Below are positions 1 to 8,522 of a DNA stretch of 64,000 bases, one piece after another. Under the pieces are notes generated by a model. It was not told the origin of the DNA, did no database searches, and saw nothing but the letters and a program-made list of their open reading frames with translations. The number at the start of each line of letters is the position of its first letter. Within the stretch, counting starts at the first letter, position 1. The stretch is from assembly GCA_025966135.1 (NCBI GenBank), contig JAOPVP010000001.1, positions 1-64,000 of the forward strand. Direction: 5' to 3'. Made by a program: the position numbers and the translations under genes. Source of the DNA: Frankiales bacterium. Lineage in GTDB: Bacteria > Actinomycetota > Actinomycetes > Mycobacteriales > SCTD01.

Positions 1-1183
1 CCTGCTCGTTCATCTGGATCTGGTTGATGGAGGGGAAGACGTACTCGACCGGGTCCTCGATGGTCATGATGTTGCGCTGCGACTCGTTGATCTCGCTCAT
101 CGTCGCGTAGAGCGTCGTGGTCTTGCCTGAGCCGGTGGGACCGGCGCACAACACCATCCCGAACGGCGCTCGCACGAGCTTCGAGAAGGTCTCGTGGGTG
201 TCCTTCGGCATGCCGAGGTCGTTGAGCTTGTAGAGCGGGCGGCTCTTGTCGAGCACCCGGAGGACGACCTTCTCGCCCCAGATGGTGCCCGTCGTCGAGA
301 CGCGGATGTCGACGGCGCGACCGTCGACGTCCATGGCGATCTGGCCGTCTTGCGGTCGGCGCCGCTCGACGATGTTCATCCCAGCCATGATCTTCAGGCG
401 GGACGTGAGCGCGGGCGCCATCTCTTCGGGAAGGGCGATGACGTCATGCAGCGCACCGTCGATCCGGAAGCGGATCCGCAGTCTGCTGTCCTGCGGTTCG
501 ATGTGGACGTCGGAGGCCCGGTCACGCAGGGCTTGCGTGATGAGGCGGTTGACGACCTGGACGACCGGCGCGTCGTCAGTGGTGGACTCGCTGGTCAGGG
601 CGACCGTGCGGCGTGAGGTCGAGGTGGACTGGAAGGCGGAGACGAACTCGTCGATGTCGGCCATCGAGCGGTAGTTGGTGTCGATCGCCTTGCGCAGGTC
701 GCTGGCCGGGGCGACGGCGAACACCACGTCGGTGCCGACCTGCGTGGTGAGCAGGTACAGCAGCTCCCCGGTCGGGTCCGCCACGCCGACGACCAGGGCA
801 CCGGCTTCGTCGCGCCACAGCGGGATGCAGGTGTGGGCGCGCGCCAGGCTCTCCGGGAGGAGGGCGACACAGTCGGCCTGCGGGCTCTCACTGCGCAGGT
901 CGACGATCGGCAGGCCGAAGTGCTCGGCGAGGACCTCGGCCAGGTCGGTCTCATCGAGGGCGCCGAGCTCGACGAGCAGGACGCCGACCCGTTTGCCCGA
1001 GGCTGACTGCTGCAGGAGGGCCTCGGACACCTGCGACGGGCTGATCGACTTGCGCGCGATGAGCAGCTCACCGAGCGGAAGGGTGCCTGCCTTGGGCAGC
1101 TCGGGGGCCGCGGTCCCGGCCGGAGCAGCCTTCGAGGCGCGGGGCGGCCCTGCGTCATCAGAGGACCGGGCACGAATCTTCAT
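1..1183 (-). CDS. Type IV pilus assembly / type II secretion ATPase (PilB/GspE family), 3' part missing
   Basis: Hexameric ATPase that powers pilin or pseudopilin assembly at the inner face of the membrane. The visible 394 residues begin at ATG (MKIRARSSDD). A MshEN-type N-terminal domain lies at about residues 35-105 (ending GLPIVDL), followed by the N2 domain (ASDVHIEP, RFRIDG) and the Walker A motif GPTGSGKTTT. The aspartate-box/Walker B region MTIEDPVEY comes just before the window edge. The tetracysteine metal site and C-terminus lie outside the window. Its start overlaps the stop of the small membrane protein upstream by 4 nt (ATGA), so the two are probably co-translated, and the response regulator and kinase lie further upstream in the same direction. 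Whether it serves a pilus or a secretion system cannot be decided without the downstream genes. Confidence 0.93.
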   Translation of the reverse strand, partial: MKIRARSSDDAGPPRASKAAPAGTAAPELPKAGTLPLGELLIARKSISPSQVSEALLQQSASGKRVGVLLVELGALDETDLAEVLAEHFGLPIVDLRSESPQADCVALLPESLARAHTCIPLWRDEAGALVVGVADPTGELLYLLTTQVGTDVVFAVAPASDLRKAIDTNYRSMADIDEFVSAFQSTSTSRRTVALTSESTTDDAPVVQVVNRLITQALRDRASDVHIEPQDSRLRIRFRIDGALHDVIALPEEMAPALTSRLKIMAGMNIVERRRPQDGQIAMDVDGRAVDIRVSTTGTIWGEKVVLRVLDKSRPLYKLNDLGMPKDTHETFSKLVRAPFGMVLCAGPTGSGKTTTLYATMSEINESQRNIMTIEDPVEYVFPSINQIQMNEQ

Positions 1184-1410
1184 GTGCGACCGATCCACTC
1201 GAAGACGGCGATTGCGACAAGGAGCGCCAGCGAGACGGACGCGACGACCAGCAGGGTCAGCTGCAACGACCACTGGACACCGAAGACCGAGGGTCGCGGG
1301 TTTACACGGAGTTTGCGGTCGCGGGTAGGCACCTGCTCAGGGTGAGCGCCGAGCAGGAAGGCGGCATCGGACGTGCGTATGGGAGCTCCGGCCATTTGCA
1401 CTATTGACAT
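1180..1410 (-). CDS. Small single-pass membrane protein, unknown function
   Basis: 76 residues. A hydrophilic N-terminus (about 1-45) is followed by one C-terminal transmembrane helix (LQLTLLVVASVSLALLVAIAVF) and a short positively charged tail. No family recognised. It starts 2 nt after the response regulator stop and its stop overlaps the start of the PilB/GspE gene, so it is locked into this operon and may be an accessory membrane component of the pilus/secretion machine. A second in-frame ATG lies five codons in (MAGAPIRTS). Confidence 0.7.
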   Translation of the reverse strand: MSIVQMAGAPIRTSDAAFLLGAHPEQVPTRDRKLRVNPRPSVFGVQWSLQLTLLVVASVSLALLVAIAVFEWIGRT

Positions 1411-1411
1411 C

Positions 1412-2050
1412 TCAGCCTTCGACTTTCACGAGCCCGAGTCGTACGGCGGTCATGACGGCCTGAGTGCGGTTGCCGGCGCCGAGCTTGTCGTAGAGCTTGG
1501 CCATGTGCGTCTTGGTCGTCGAGGCGCTGACAAACAGCTGCTGGGACACCTGAGCCACCGACATGCCGTCCGCCAGCAACCGCAGGATCTCGCCCTCGCG
1601 CACCGTGAGCCGCACAGCCGGCGTGGCGAGCTTCCGCCGCATCGCGCCGGCCAGTCCGTCGGCCGTGAACGTGGTGGGGGACTCCGCAGCGCGGCGTACC
1701 GCGCTCACCACCTCGCTGGACGGCGCTTGCTTGAGCACGAAGGCGGAGGCGCCGGCCTCGAGCGCGGCGAACAGGTGCTCGTCGCCGTCGTACATCGTGA
1801 GGACGACCAGCCCAGCGTTGGGGCGTTGCCCGCGGACGGTCCGGACCACCTCGATGCCGCTTCCGTCGCCGAGGTTGATGTCGACGACGAGCACGTCCGG
1901 GGTGTGCGACCGGTCGAGCACCAGGGCCTCGGCCGCGCTCGATGCCTCGGCGACGACCGACAGGTCCTCAGTCTGCTCGAAGGCTCTCCGCAGGCCTTGA
2001 CGGATCAGCGCGTGGTCGTCGACCAGCAGCACGCTGGTGGTCATCGCCAT
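1412..2050 (-). CDS. Response regulator, NarL/FixJ family
   Basis: DNA-binding two-component response regulator of 212 residues. The receiver domain (about 3-120) shows the acidic pair in LLVDDH, the phospho-acceptor Asp in DVLVVDINLGDGSG and the Lys in FVLKQAPSS. The C-terminal LuxR-type helix-turn-helix (about 145-205) has LTVREGEILRLLADGMS and STTKTHMAKLYDKLG. Two close starts are possible (ATG at 2050 or 2044); both lie inside the 3' end of the histidine kinase gene, an overlap of about 80 nt. It is probably the partner of that kinase, and likely controls itself or the downstream pilus/secretion genes. Confidence 0.9.
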   Translation of the reverse strand: MAMTTSVLLVDDHALIRQGLRRAFEQTEDLSVVAEASSAAEALVLDRSHTPDVLVVDINLGDGSGIEVVRTVRGQRPNAGLVVLTMYDGDEHLFAALEAGASAFVLKQAPSSEVVSAVRRAAESPTTFTADGLAGAMRRKLATPAVRLTVREGEILRLLADGMSVAQVSQQLFVSASTTKTHMAKLYDKLGAGNRTQAVMTAVRLGLVKVEG

Positions 2051-3518
2051 CCCCCAAGAAACTGATGTCCAGACGCAGGCCCCCCCGTGGACCCTGCGAG
2101 GTGGACATCTTGGCACCTAAGCGGGCCAGCGCGTCGGAAATCGCCGCAAGTTCCACGGATGTGACAACCCCGTCACACTCCAGCGTCAGCCGCGCCGATG
2201 GCGGGTCCACGCTGAGGCTGACCGACAGCTCGCGAACGTCAGGTGAACGCCGGACCTCTTGCGCGAAGGCCTGGGCGGCGTTGAACAGGAGGACCTCGTG
2301 CTCGGCGGGCAGCCGGAACCCGGTCTCCTGCAAGGAGAGGTTCAGCACCACGTCCTTGCCGGAGCAGACGGCGCGAAGGTAGGTGCTGAGCGCGGCGCCC
2401 AACCCGCGATCAGGACTCACGGTCGTGCGTAGGTCGGTGATGGACAGGCGGATGTCGCTGATGAGCGAGGTGAGCTCGGCGCGGATCTCGTTGACCTGCT
2501 TGGCCAGGGCCGGGTCTGCTTTCGCGGCTTGCCCGCCCAGGTCGTCGAGGCGGTACCCCAGAAAGGCCAGCTCCTGCGCGATGCCGTCGTGCATGTCCCG
2601 GGCCAGGCGATCGCGCTCCTGGGCGCTGGCGAGTAGGCGTACCTCCTCGAACAGCAACGCGGTCTCCAGACGCAAAGAGGCCTCCTCGACCACGTCGGTC
2701 AGCGCCTGGACGGTCGCGGTGTCGAAGGTGTCGAGCTGGAAGCTCTCCAGCACCACCAGGCCGAATGTCGTGCCGTCCGCCGTGAGAGGCAGCACCGCCA
2801 AGGCGCTGCCGATCCGTCGCCCGGCGGAGTCGGCGGGGCGGACGTCGACCACGGCCCGACCGCTCTCCCAGGCCTCGTGCAGCGGCCCGCTTCCGTCGAA
2901 CGGATGGCGCCACGGCACCCGTTGCGTTCCGCGCACGACCAGCGGCACCAGCGCTCCGGGGGCCGGCTGCATGAGCACCGCAGCCCTCGCGGTCTTGGCG
3001 ATGACGGCGCAACGGTCGAGCAGGACGTCGGCGCCACTCGGTGCGTCGAGGGCTCCCGGGAGGTGACGGGAGGCGCTGCGCAGCTGCTTGAGCAGCTGAC
3101 GGACTTCGACGTACTGGTTGTCGCGCCGCCCCGTCGTGGCGGCGAGCCGGCGGGCCCAGGTTGCCACCAGCCCAAGGGCGAGCGACAGCAGCACCCACTG
3201 CGAGACCGCGTCCCGGTACTCAGGACCCGCCTGCGCTCCTGGGAGCTGCGTGCCGAGCAGCAGCGCGGCGGCGGACCCGGCGCCTGCCAGGACCAGCGCG
3301 AGGGGGCCAGCCGTCAGGCCGAGGGCGAGCCCGGGTGCGAGCAAGTAAGGCAGCAGCGCCGAACGCGCCCCGCCGGTCCACGGCACCGCGCCGGCCGCGA
3401 GAAGCGTTCCCAGGTAGGGCCAGACGCGCGCCACAGGTTCCAGCCGATAGGCCAGCCAGGTGCCCAGGGCGAGCACGAGCAGCGCCAGCAGCGCCTCAGG
3501 GTGCTGGGGTGGCAGCAC
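1968..3518 (-). CDS. Membrane GAF-HisKA_3 sensor histidine kinase with degenerate ATPase domain
   Basis: 516 residues from GTG. Several hydrophobic helices (about 8-125), a GAF-like sensor domain (about 160-290), then a HisKA_3 dimerisation/phospho-acceptor helix, ERDRLARDMHDGIAQEL, with the His at about residue 310. The C-terminal region should be an HATPase_c domain. However, the N-box Asn is not seen (LLFNAAQAFAQEV replaces the usual EALTN..KHA), no DxGxG is found (ECDGVVTS), and the G2 loop GLGLxxMRERV is replaced by SDALARLGAKMS. Homologous hydrophobic sequence continues upstream of the GTG without any ATG, GTG or TTG, so the true N-terminus is uncertain. The family assignment is firm; loss of kinase activity is inferred. 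Confidence 0.85.
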   Translation of the reverse strand: MLPPQHPEALLALLVLALGTWLAYRLEPVARVWPYLGTLLAAGAVPWTGGARSALLPYLLAPGLALGLTAGPLALVLAGAGSAAALLLGTQLPGAQAGPEYRDAVSQWVLLSLALGLVATWARRLAATTGRRDNQYVEVRQLLKQLRSASRHLPGALDAPSGADVLLDRCAVIAKTARAAVLMQPAPGALVPLVVRGTQRVPWRHPFDGSGPLHEAWESGRAVVDVRPADSAGRRIGSALAVLPLTADGTTFGLVVLESFQLDTFDTATVQALTDVVEEASLRLETALLFEEVRLLASAQERDRLARDMHDGIAQELAFLGYRLDDLGGQAAKADPALAKQVNEIRAELTSLISDIRLSITDLRTTVSPDRGLGAALSTYLRAVCSGKDVVLNLSLQETGFRLPAEHEVLLFNAAQAFAQEVRRSPDVRELSVSLSVDPPSARLTLECDGVVTSVELAAISDALARLGAKMSTSQGPRGGLRLDISFLGDGDDHQRAAGRRPRADPSRPAESLRAD

Positions 3519-3603
3519 GCTGAGCGTGGCGCAGACGGCGATGAGCGCAGCCTGGAAGACAGCGATGGGCGCACGTGGTCCTCCGCTGTGCGGTGCCGGA
3601 GCG

Positions 3604-5400
3604 CTAGCCGCTTTGGCCGCCGGCGTAGAGCGCGTCCACGTCCGCGGCGAACTCCTTCATGACGACGGCACGCTTGAGCTTGAGCGACGGCGTGAGCTGA
3701 CCGCCCTCTTCGGTCCAGTCGATCGGCAGGATCGTGAACTTACGGATCGCCTCGGCCTTGGAGACAGCCTTGTTGGCCTCGTCGACCGCGCCCTGGATCT
3801 CGGCCCGCAGCTGCGGGTCGTCGACGAGGGAGGCCACCGCGCTGGGCTTGCTCTTGGTGGTGGCCCACGGGACGATCGCCTCGGCATCGATCGTCACCAG
3901 GCAGGCGATGAACGGCTGCTGGTCCCCGACGACCATGCACTGGCTGACCAGTGGGTGCGCCCGGAGCCGGTCCTCCAGGACGGCGGGGGCGACGTTCTTG
4001 CCGCCGGCCGTGACGATGAGCTCCTTCTTGCGGCCGGTGATCATCACGAAGCCGTCGTCGTCGATCACCCCGATGTCGCCGGAGTGGAACCAGCCGTCGA
4101 CCACGGTCTCCTTGGTGGCGGTCTCGTTGTGCCAGTAGCCCTGGTAGACGTGGTCGCCCTTCATGAGGATCTCGCCGTCGTCGGCGATCCGGACGGTGAC
4201 ACCGGGGGAGGGCCGGCCCACGGTGCCGACCCTGATCTGCGCCGGGGTATTGACGGTGCCGGCGGCGGTCGTCTCGGTGAGGCCGTAGCCCTCGAGGATC
4301 GTCACGCCGATGCCGCGGAAGAAGTGCCCGAGCCGCGCCCCGAGGGGAGCTCCGCCGGACACGGCCCACGAGACCTTGCCGCCCATCGCGGCCCGCAGCT
4401 TGGAGTAGACGAGCTTGTCGAACAGGCCGTGCTGCAGCTTCAGCGATAGGCCGGCGCCGCCCTTGTCGAGTGCCTCGGAGTACTTGATCGCGACAGCCTC
4501 GGCGCGGTCGAAGATGGGGCCCTTGCCGTCGGCGTGGGCCTTCTGCTTGGCCGTGTTGTAGACCTTCTCGAACACACGCGGCACCGACAGGATGAACGTC
4601 GGCTGGAAGGTCCCGAAGTCGGCGAGCAGGTTCTTGATGTCGGCGGTGTGGCCCATCCGGGCGCCGGTCTCGACGCAGGCAACCTGGATCAGCCGCGCGA
4701 AGACGTGGGCCAGGGGCAGGAAGAGCAGGGTCGAGCCCGCCGGGTTGAACAGCTCCGGCAGCACCGTGCCCGCCGAACGCCCGGTGCCCAACAGGTTGCC
4801 GTGGGTCAGCTCGCAGCCCTTGGGCCGGCCCGTGGTGCCGGAGGTGTAGATGATGGTGGCCAGGCTGTTCATCGACAGCGTCGCGCGTCGCGCTGCCAGT
4901 TCGCTGTCCGGCACGGCGCGACCCGCGGCGGCGAGCTCCTCGAGCCCACCGGCGTCGATCTGCCAGCTCTGCGACAGGTCGGGGAGTTGGTCGCGGACGC
5001 TCTCGAAGGTGCTCTGGTGACTGCTGCTCTCCACGATGGCCGCCACGGCACCGGAGTCGCCGAGGTTCCACTGCACCTGCTCGGCGGAGCTGGTCTCGTA
5101 GATCGGCACGGTCACGGCGCCCGCGGTCCAGATCGCGTAGTCGCAGAGGGTCCACTCGTAGCGGGTCTTGCTCATCAGCCCCACCCGGTCCCCGGCCTTG
5201 ACCCCGCTGGCCACCAGACCGGCGGCGAGGGAGCGGACCTCAGTCGCGAACTCCTTGGCGGTGACCGGAGTCCAACGGCCGTCGACCTTGCGCGTGAAGA
5301 CGACGTCGTCGGGGCCGTTCTCGGCGTGACGGACGACAGCGTCGACGAGCGAGGCGCCCTCGTCGATCTCCAGGACCTGGGGTGTGGAGTATTCCTGCAC
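3604..5400 (-). CDS. Long-chain acyl-CoA synthetase (FadD15-like AMP-forming ligase)
   Basis: Activates long-chain fatty acids to acyl-CoA through an acyl-adenylate, at the cytosolic membrane face. 598 residues, normal for this family. The AMP-binding P-loop-like motif YTSGTTGRPKGCELTH is at about 186-201, GYGLTETTAAG at about 335-345, the SGDIGVID/TGRKKELI region follows, and the C-terminal adenylating lid has KLKRAVVMKEF. The GTG start has a GAGGAG Shine-Dalgarno 7 nt upstream. The divergent neighbour is the zinc-ribbon gene at 5520. Position next to SRPBCC and ArsA genes parallels mycobacterial fadD15 (Rv2187); that comparison is from memory. Confidence 0.94.
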   Translation of the reverse strand: MQEYSTPQVLEIDEGASLVDAVVRHAENGPDDVVFTRKVDGRWTPVTAKEFATEVRSLAAGLVASGVKAGDRVGLMSKTRYEWTLCDYAIWTAGAVTVPIYETSSAEQVQWNLGDSGAVAAIVESSSHQSTFESVRDQLPDLSQSWQIDAGGLEELAAAGRAVPDSELAARRATLSMNSLATIIYTSGTTGRPKGCELTHGNLLGTGRSAGTVLPELFNPAGSTLLFLPLAHVFARLIQVACVETGARMGHTADIKNLLADFGTFQPTFILSVPRVFEKVYNTAKQKAHADGKGPIFDRAEAVAIKYSEALDKGGAGLSLKLQHGLFDKLVYSKLRAAMGGKVSWAVSGGAPLGARLGHFFRGIGVTILEGYGLTETTAAGTVNTPAQIRVGTVGRPSPGVTVRIADDGEILMKGDHVYQGYWHNETATKETVVDGWFHSGDIGVIDDDGFVMITGRKKELIVTAGGKNVAPAVLEDRLRAHPLVSQCMVVGDQQPFIACLVTIDAEAIVPWATTKSKPSAVASLVDDPQLRAEIQGAVDEANKAVSKAEAIRKFTILPIDWTEEGGQLTPSLKLKRAVVMKEFAADVDALYAGGQSG

Positions 5401-5519
5401 CGAACGTCTCCTCTGATGCTGTGTCTGTGGCGATCAAGGTATCGCGGTGATCTTGGTCACGTACGGCGATCGGGAGGACGGTCGTCAAGGCGTGCGATGA
5501 ACCTGCCGACGCTGCAGGG

Positions 5520-6077
5520 GTGGGACCGGACGTGACCGAGATGCACCGTACGACAGCATGCCCCTCGTGCGGCGCTGGGCTGCGCCCTGACGCCCCCTGG
5601 TGCACGCTCTGCTACACCGACCTCAGGCCCAAGCCGGCCCCCGAGCCCGTCGCCCCGGCGCCGACCGCGGCCTACCGCGCACCTGTGGGCGACCCGCTGA
5701 CCCAGCCGCTGCACGAGTTCCTGCCCCCTGCGAGCTCCCTCGCGCTGCCCGCCCTGGTCGAGGTGTCGCCTTCCTCGGAGCCGACCTGGCCCTGCGTGCA
5801 CTGCTCGGCGCCCAACCCGATGACCTCCACGATCTGCTCGGTGTGCGGGAGCGCCTTCCTCGCCTCCGAGAAGAACGACAGCACGCCCTTGCTGGTCGTG
5901 CCCGGTGTGGGTGACATCGGCCGGCTGAGCCGGGCCCAGCGCATCGGGCTGGCGCTGGGCGCGGTGACGGCGGTGCTGCTGCCCTTGGCGGTGATCACGC
6001 TGCTGCTCACCGGCAGCCCGCCGAAGGACCAGATCACGACCGTGGTCGATGCGCCCACCGTGAGCGCCAGCCCGTAG
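5520..6077 (+). CDS. Double zinc-ribbon membrane protein
   Basis: 185 residues. Two C4 zinc-ribbon motifs: CPSCGAGL...CTLC at about 11-32, and CVHCSAPN...CSVCGSAF at about 93-113. They are separated by an Ala/Pro-rich linker. A single C-terminal transmembrane helix follows (IGLALGAVTAVLLPLAVITLLLTG, about 140-163), with a short extracytoplasmic tail. Topology suggests the ribbons are cytosolic. Function unknown. Alternative starts are GTG 5532 and ATG 5541. It is followed within 10 nt by the phosphoesterase gene, which seems to have its own leaderless promoter. Confidence 0.75.
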   Translation: MGPDVTEMHRTTACPSCGAGLRPDAPWCTLCYTDLRPKPAPEPVAPAPTAAYRAPVGDPLTQPLHEFLPPASSLALPALVEVSPSSEPTWPCVHCSAPNPMTSTICSVCGSAFLASEKNDSTPLLVVPGVGDIGRLSRAQRIGLALGAVTAVLLPLAVITLLLTGSPPKDQITTVVDAPTVSASP

Positions 6078-6080
6078 CCT
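6075..6080 (+). promoter_or_regulatory. Likely -10 element of a leaderless promoter
   Basis: TAGCCT followed by exactly 6 nt and then the GTG start of the phosphoesterase gene. TANNNT at this distance from a start codon is the known signature of leaderless transcription in actinobacteria. It is inferred from position only. Confidence 0.5.
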
Positions 6081-6086
6081 CGCGGC

Positions 6087-6854
6087 GTGCGGGTCCACGT
6101 GGTCAGCGACGTCCATGGCAGCGTCGACGCCCTCGCGCGGGCCGCTGACGGCTCGGACGTGCTGGTCTGCCTCGGCGACCTCGTGCTCTTCCTCGACTAC
6201 CAGGACGCCGGCGGCGGGATCTTCGCCGACCTGTTCGGTGCCGAGGCGGCGACCAAGCTGATCGCGCTGCGCGCCGCCAAGCAGTTCGAGGAGGCACGAG
6301 TGTGGTCCCGGTCGCTGTGGGAGGGGCTCGGTGAGGAGCCGAACCTCGTCATCACGCGCAAGGTCCGCGAGCAGTACGCCGCGCTGTTCGCGGTCATGCC
6401 GGACCCGACCTACCTGACCTACGGCAACGTCGACGTCCCGGCGCTGTGGCCGGAGTTCAGCCGCCCCGGTCACACCGTCCTGGACGGCCAGACCGCGGAC
6501 ATCGGTGGCCGGACATGGGGCTTCGTCGGCGGAGGGCTGCGGACGCCGATGAGGACGCCGTACGAGATCTCGGACGAGGACTACGCGGCGAAGGTCGCTG
6601 CAGTCGGCGCGGTGGACGTGCTCGCCTGCCACATCCCGCCAGACGTGCCAGAGCTGCTGTACGACGTGGAGGCGCGCCGCTTCGAGCGGGGGAGCGCGGC
6701 GACGCTGGACGCGATCCGGGACACCCAGCCGGGGCTGGTGCTGTTCGGCCACGTGCACCAGCCGCTGCAGGCACGGGTGCGGATCGGGAAGACCGAGTGC
6801 GTCAACGTCGGGCACTTCCGCGGTACCGGGTCGCCGTACGTCGTTGAGTACTGA
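6087..6854 (+). CDS. Calcineurin-like metallophosphoesterase
   Basis: 255 residues. Binuclear metal motifs of the family: SDVHGS (DxH) at about 7-12, CLGDLV (GD) at about 29-34, YGNVD in place of the classical GNHD at about 112-116, ACHIPP at about 177-182 and FGHVHQPL (GHxH) at about 215-222. The asparagine motif GNVD lacks the usual His, so its substrate may differ from typical members. The start is GTG with no Shine-Dalgarno, matching the leaderless promoter. Cytosolic; substrate unknown. Confidence 0.88.
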   Translation: MRVHVVSDVHGSVDALARAADGSDVLVCLGDLVLFLDYQDAGGGIFADLFGAEAATKLIALRAAKQFEEARVWSRSLWEGLGEEPNLVITRKVREQYAALFAVMPDPTYLTYGNVDVPALWPEFSRPGHTVLDGQTADIGGRTWGFVGGGLRTPMRTPYEISDEDYAAKVAAVGAVDVLACHIPPDVPELLYDVEARRFERGSAATLDAIRDTQPGLVLFGHVHQPLQARVRIGKTECVNVGHFRGTGSPYVVEY

Positions 6855-6902
6855 GCCCTCGCCCGCGCGTATATTCCGCGCAACAAAACGGAGAGGGATC
6901 AC

Positions 6903-7337
6903 GTGGCTGACCAGGCGAGCTCGAGCATCACGATCGACGCGCCCCCCGAGGCGGTGCTGGAGGTGATCCGGGACGTCGAGGCCTACCCGCAGTGGACCAA
7001 CGGCATCTCCGAGGCGGTCGTCGTGGAGCCCGGCAAGAACGGGCCGACCAAGGTGACGTTCTCGATGAGCCAGAGCGGCCTGTCCGACGAGTACACGCTG
7101 GTCTACGACTGGGAGCCGAGCGGGGTCGCCTGGACGCTGGCGGAGCCGACCAAGCTGCAGAAGTCGCAGCAGGGGTCCTACCAGCTCACCCCGGCCGGGG
7201 GCGGCACGCAGGTCACCTACCTGCTCACCATGGACATCAAGGTCCCGATGATCGGGATCATGCGGCGCAAGGCCGAGAAGATGATCATCGACTCGGCCCT
7301 GAAGGAGCTCAAGAAGCGCGTCGAGTCCCTCCGATAG
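6903..7337 (+). CDS. SRPBCC / START-like lipid-binding protein
   Basis: 144 residues covering one SRPBCC (polyketide cyclase/START-like) fold with a hydrophobic cavity. The N-terminal strand SSSITIDAPPEAVLEVIRD is followed by YPQWTN, typical of the family, and the C-terminal long helix is ALKELKKRVES. GTG start preceded by GGAGAGG. It lies directly ahead of the ArsA-like ATPase, the same order as Rv2185c-Rv2184c in mycobacteria (from memory). A ligand cannot be named. Confidence 0.85.
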   Translation: MADQASSSITIDAPPEAVLEVIRDVEAYPQWTNGISEAVVVEPGKNGPTKVTFSMSQSGLSDEYTLVYDWEPSGVAWTLAEPTKLQKSQQGSYQLTPAGGGTQVTYLLTMDIKVPMIGIMRRKAEKMIIDSALKELKKRVESLR

Positions 7338-7340
7338 CCT
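7335..7340 (+). promoter_or_regulatory. Likely -10 element of a leaderless promoter
   Basis: TAGCCT, overlapping the stop codon of the SRPBCC gene, sits 6 nt ahead of the ATG of the ArsA-like gene. Same layout as upstream of the phosphoesterase. Positional inference. Confidence 0.45.
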
Positions 7341-7346
7341 CGGTCC

Positions 7347-8522
7347 ATGCGGGTCCTGCTGTTCACCGGCAAGGGTGGCGTCGGCAAGACCACGACGGCA
7401 GCCGCTACAGCCACGCTCGCGGCCTCTCGCGGGCTGAAGACGCTCGTGCTCTCGACCGACCCTGCGCACTCGCTGGCGGATGCCTTCGGGGTGCCGCTCG
7501 GCCCGGAGCCCACGCCCGTCGAGGACGGCCTGGCGGCGATGCAGGTCGACGCGCAACGTGCTTTCGAGCGCTCCTGGCGCGAGGTCCAGGACTACCTGCG
7601 CGGCGTGCTCGAGCGGGCCGGAGTCGATGCCCTGCAGGCCGACGAGCTCACGGTGCTGCCGGGCGCCGAGGAGGTCCTCGCACTGCTGGAGCTGCGCCGG
7701 CAGGCGGCCTCGGGGCTCTACGACCTGGTGGTGGTCGACTGCGCGCCGACCGGCGAGACGCTGCGGCTGCTCGCCCTGCCCGAGGCCCTGCGCTGGTACG
7801 TCGAGAAGGTCTTCCCCGCGCAACGCCGGGCTCTCAAGGCCGTCCGGCCGCTGCTCGCCCGGGTCGCCACGGTGCCCGAGGACGGGGTCTTCGAAGCCGT
7901 CGCGCGGCTGCACGCCGAGCTCACCGAGGTACGCGACCTGCTGACAGCGCCGTCCACGTCTGTGCGCTTGGTGCTCACCCCGGAGGCGGTCGTCGTCGCC
8001 GAGGCCCGCCGCACGTTGACTTCCCTTGCGCTGTACGGCTATCGCGTCGACGGGGTGGTCGCCAACCGGGTGCTCCCGGCGTCCGACGACGCGTGGGTCC
8101 GTGGCTGGGTCGAGGCGCAGACGGCCCAGCTCTCCACGGTCCGTGCCGACGCCGCCCCCCTCCCGGTGCTCGTCGCGCCCTATGCCCCGGGTGAGCCCGT
8201 CGGTCTCGACTCCCTGCTCTGCTTCGCCCACTCCTTGTACGGCGACGCCGACCCCACCGCGGTCGTCGACACCGCCGACCTCGTGACCGTGCAGCGCGAC
8301 GCCGACGGTTTCCTGTTGTCGTTGGCCCTTCCGCTGGCCCGCTTCGAGGACGTCGACCTGGCGCGCAGCGGGGACGAGCTCGTCGTCACAGTCGCCGGCC
8401 ATCGCCGGCTGCTGGCGCTCCCCAGCGCCCTGAGACGCTGCGCCGTGGCCGGTGCGCGCCTGCTGGACGGACGACTCGTGGTGCGCTTCGAGGCTGACGC
8501 TGAGCAGTGGCGGGAGTCATGA
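7347..8522 (+). CDS. ArsA/GET3-family ATPase
   Basis: 391 residues with one nucleotide-binding domain. The deviant Walker A motif is GKGGVGKTT (about 8-16), the A-loop/switch motif STDPAHSLADAFG follows at about 38-50, and switch II is VVVDCAPTGETLRLLALP (about 127-144). The C-terminal ~75 residues form a beta-rich domain (GFLLSLALPLARFEDVDLARSGDELVV), resembling the alpha-crystallin/ArsA_HSP20-like tail found in actinobacterial and plant homologues. Arsenite cysteines are not apparent, so a chaperone or targeting role is likelier than arsenic export. The stop overlaps the next gene by ATGA. Confidence 0.9.
   Translation: MRVLLFTGKGGVGKTTTAAATATLAASRGLKTLVLSTDPAHSLADAFGVPLGPEPTPVEDGLAAMQVDAQRAFERSWREVQDYLRGVLERAGVDALQADELTVLPGAEEVLALLELRRQAASGLYDLVVVDCAPTGETLRLLALPEALRWYVEKVFPAQRRALKAVRPLLARVATVPEDGVFEAVARLHAELTEVRDLLTAPSTSVRLVLTPEAVVVAEARRTLTSLALYGYRVDGVVANRVLPASDDAWVRGWVEAQTAQLSTVRADAAPLPVLVAPYAPGEPVGLDSLLCFAHSLYGDADPTAVVDTADLVTVQRDADGFLLSLALPLARFEDVDLARSGDELVVTVAGHRRLLALPSALRRCAVAGARLLDGRLVVRFEADAEQWRES

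Noticed and set aside
5431..5460. Partial inverted repeat (ATCAAG...CTTGGT) ahead of the acyl-CoA synthetase as a FadR-type operator
   Set aside because: Arms are short and imperfect; not strong enough to list as a site.
5457..8402. 981-codon open frame on the minus strand
   Set aside because: Runs antisense through five recognisable plus-strand genes (zinc ribbon, phosphoesterase, SRPBCC, ArsA-like); Arg/Gln/His-rich shadow.
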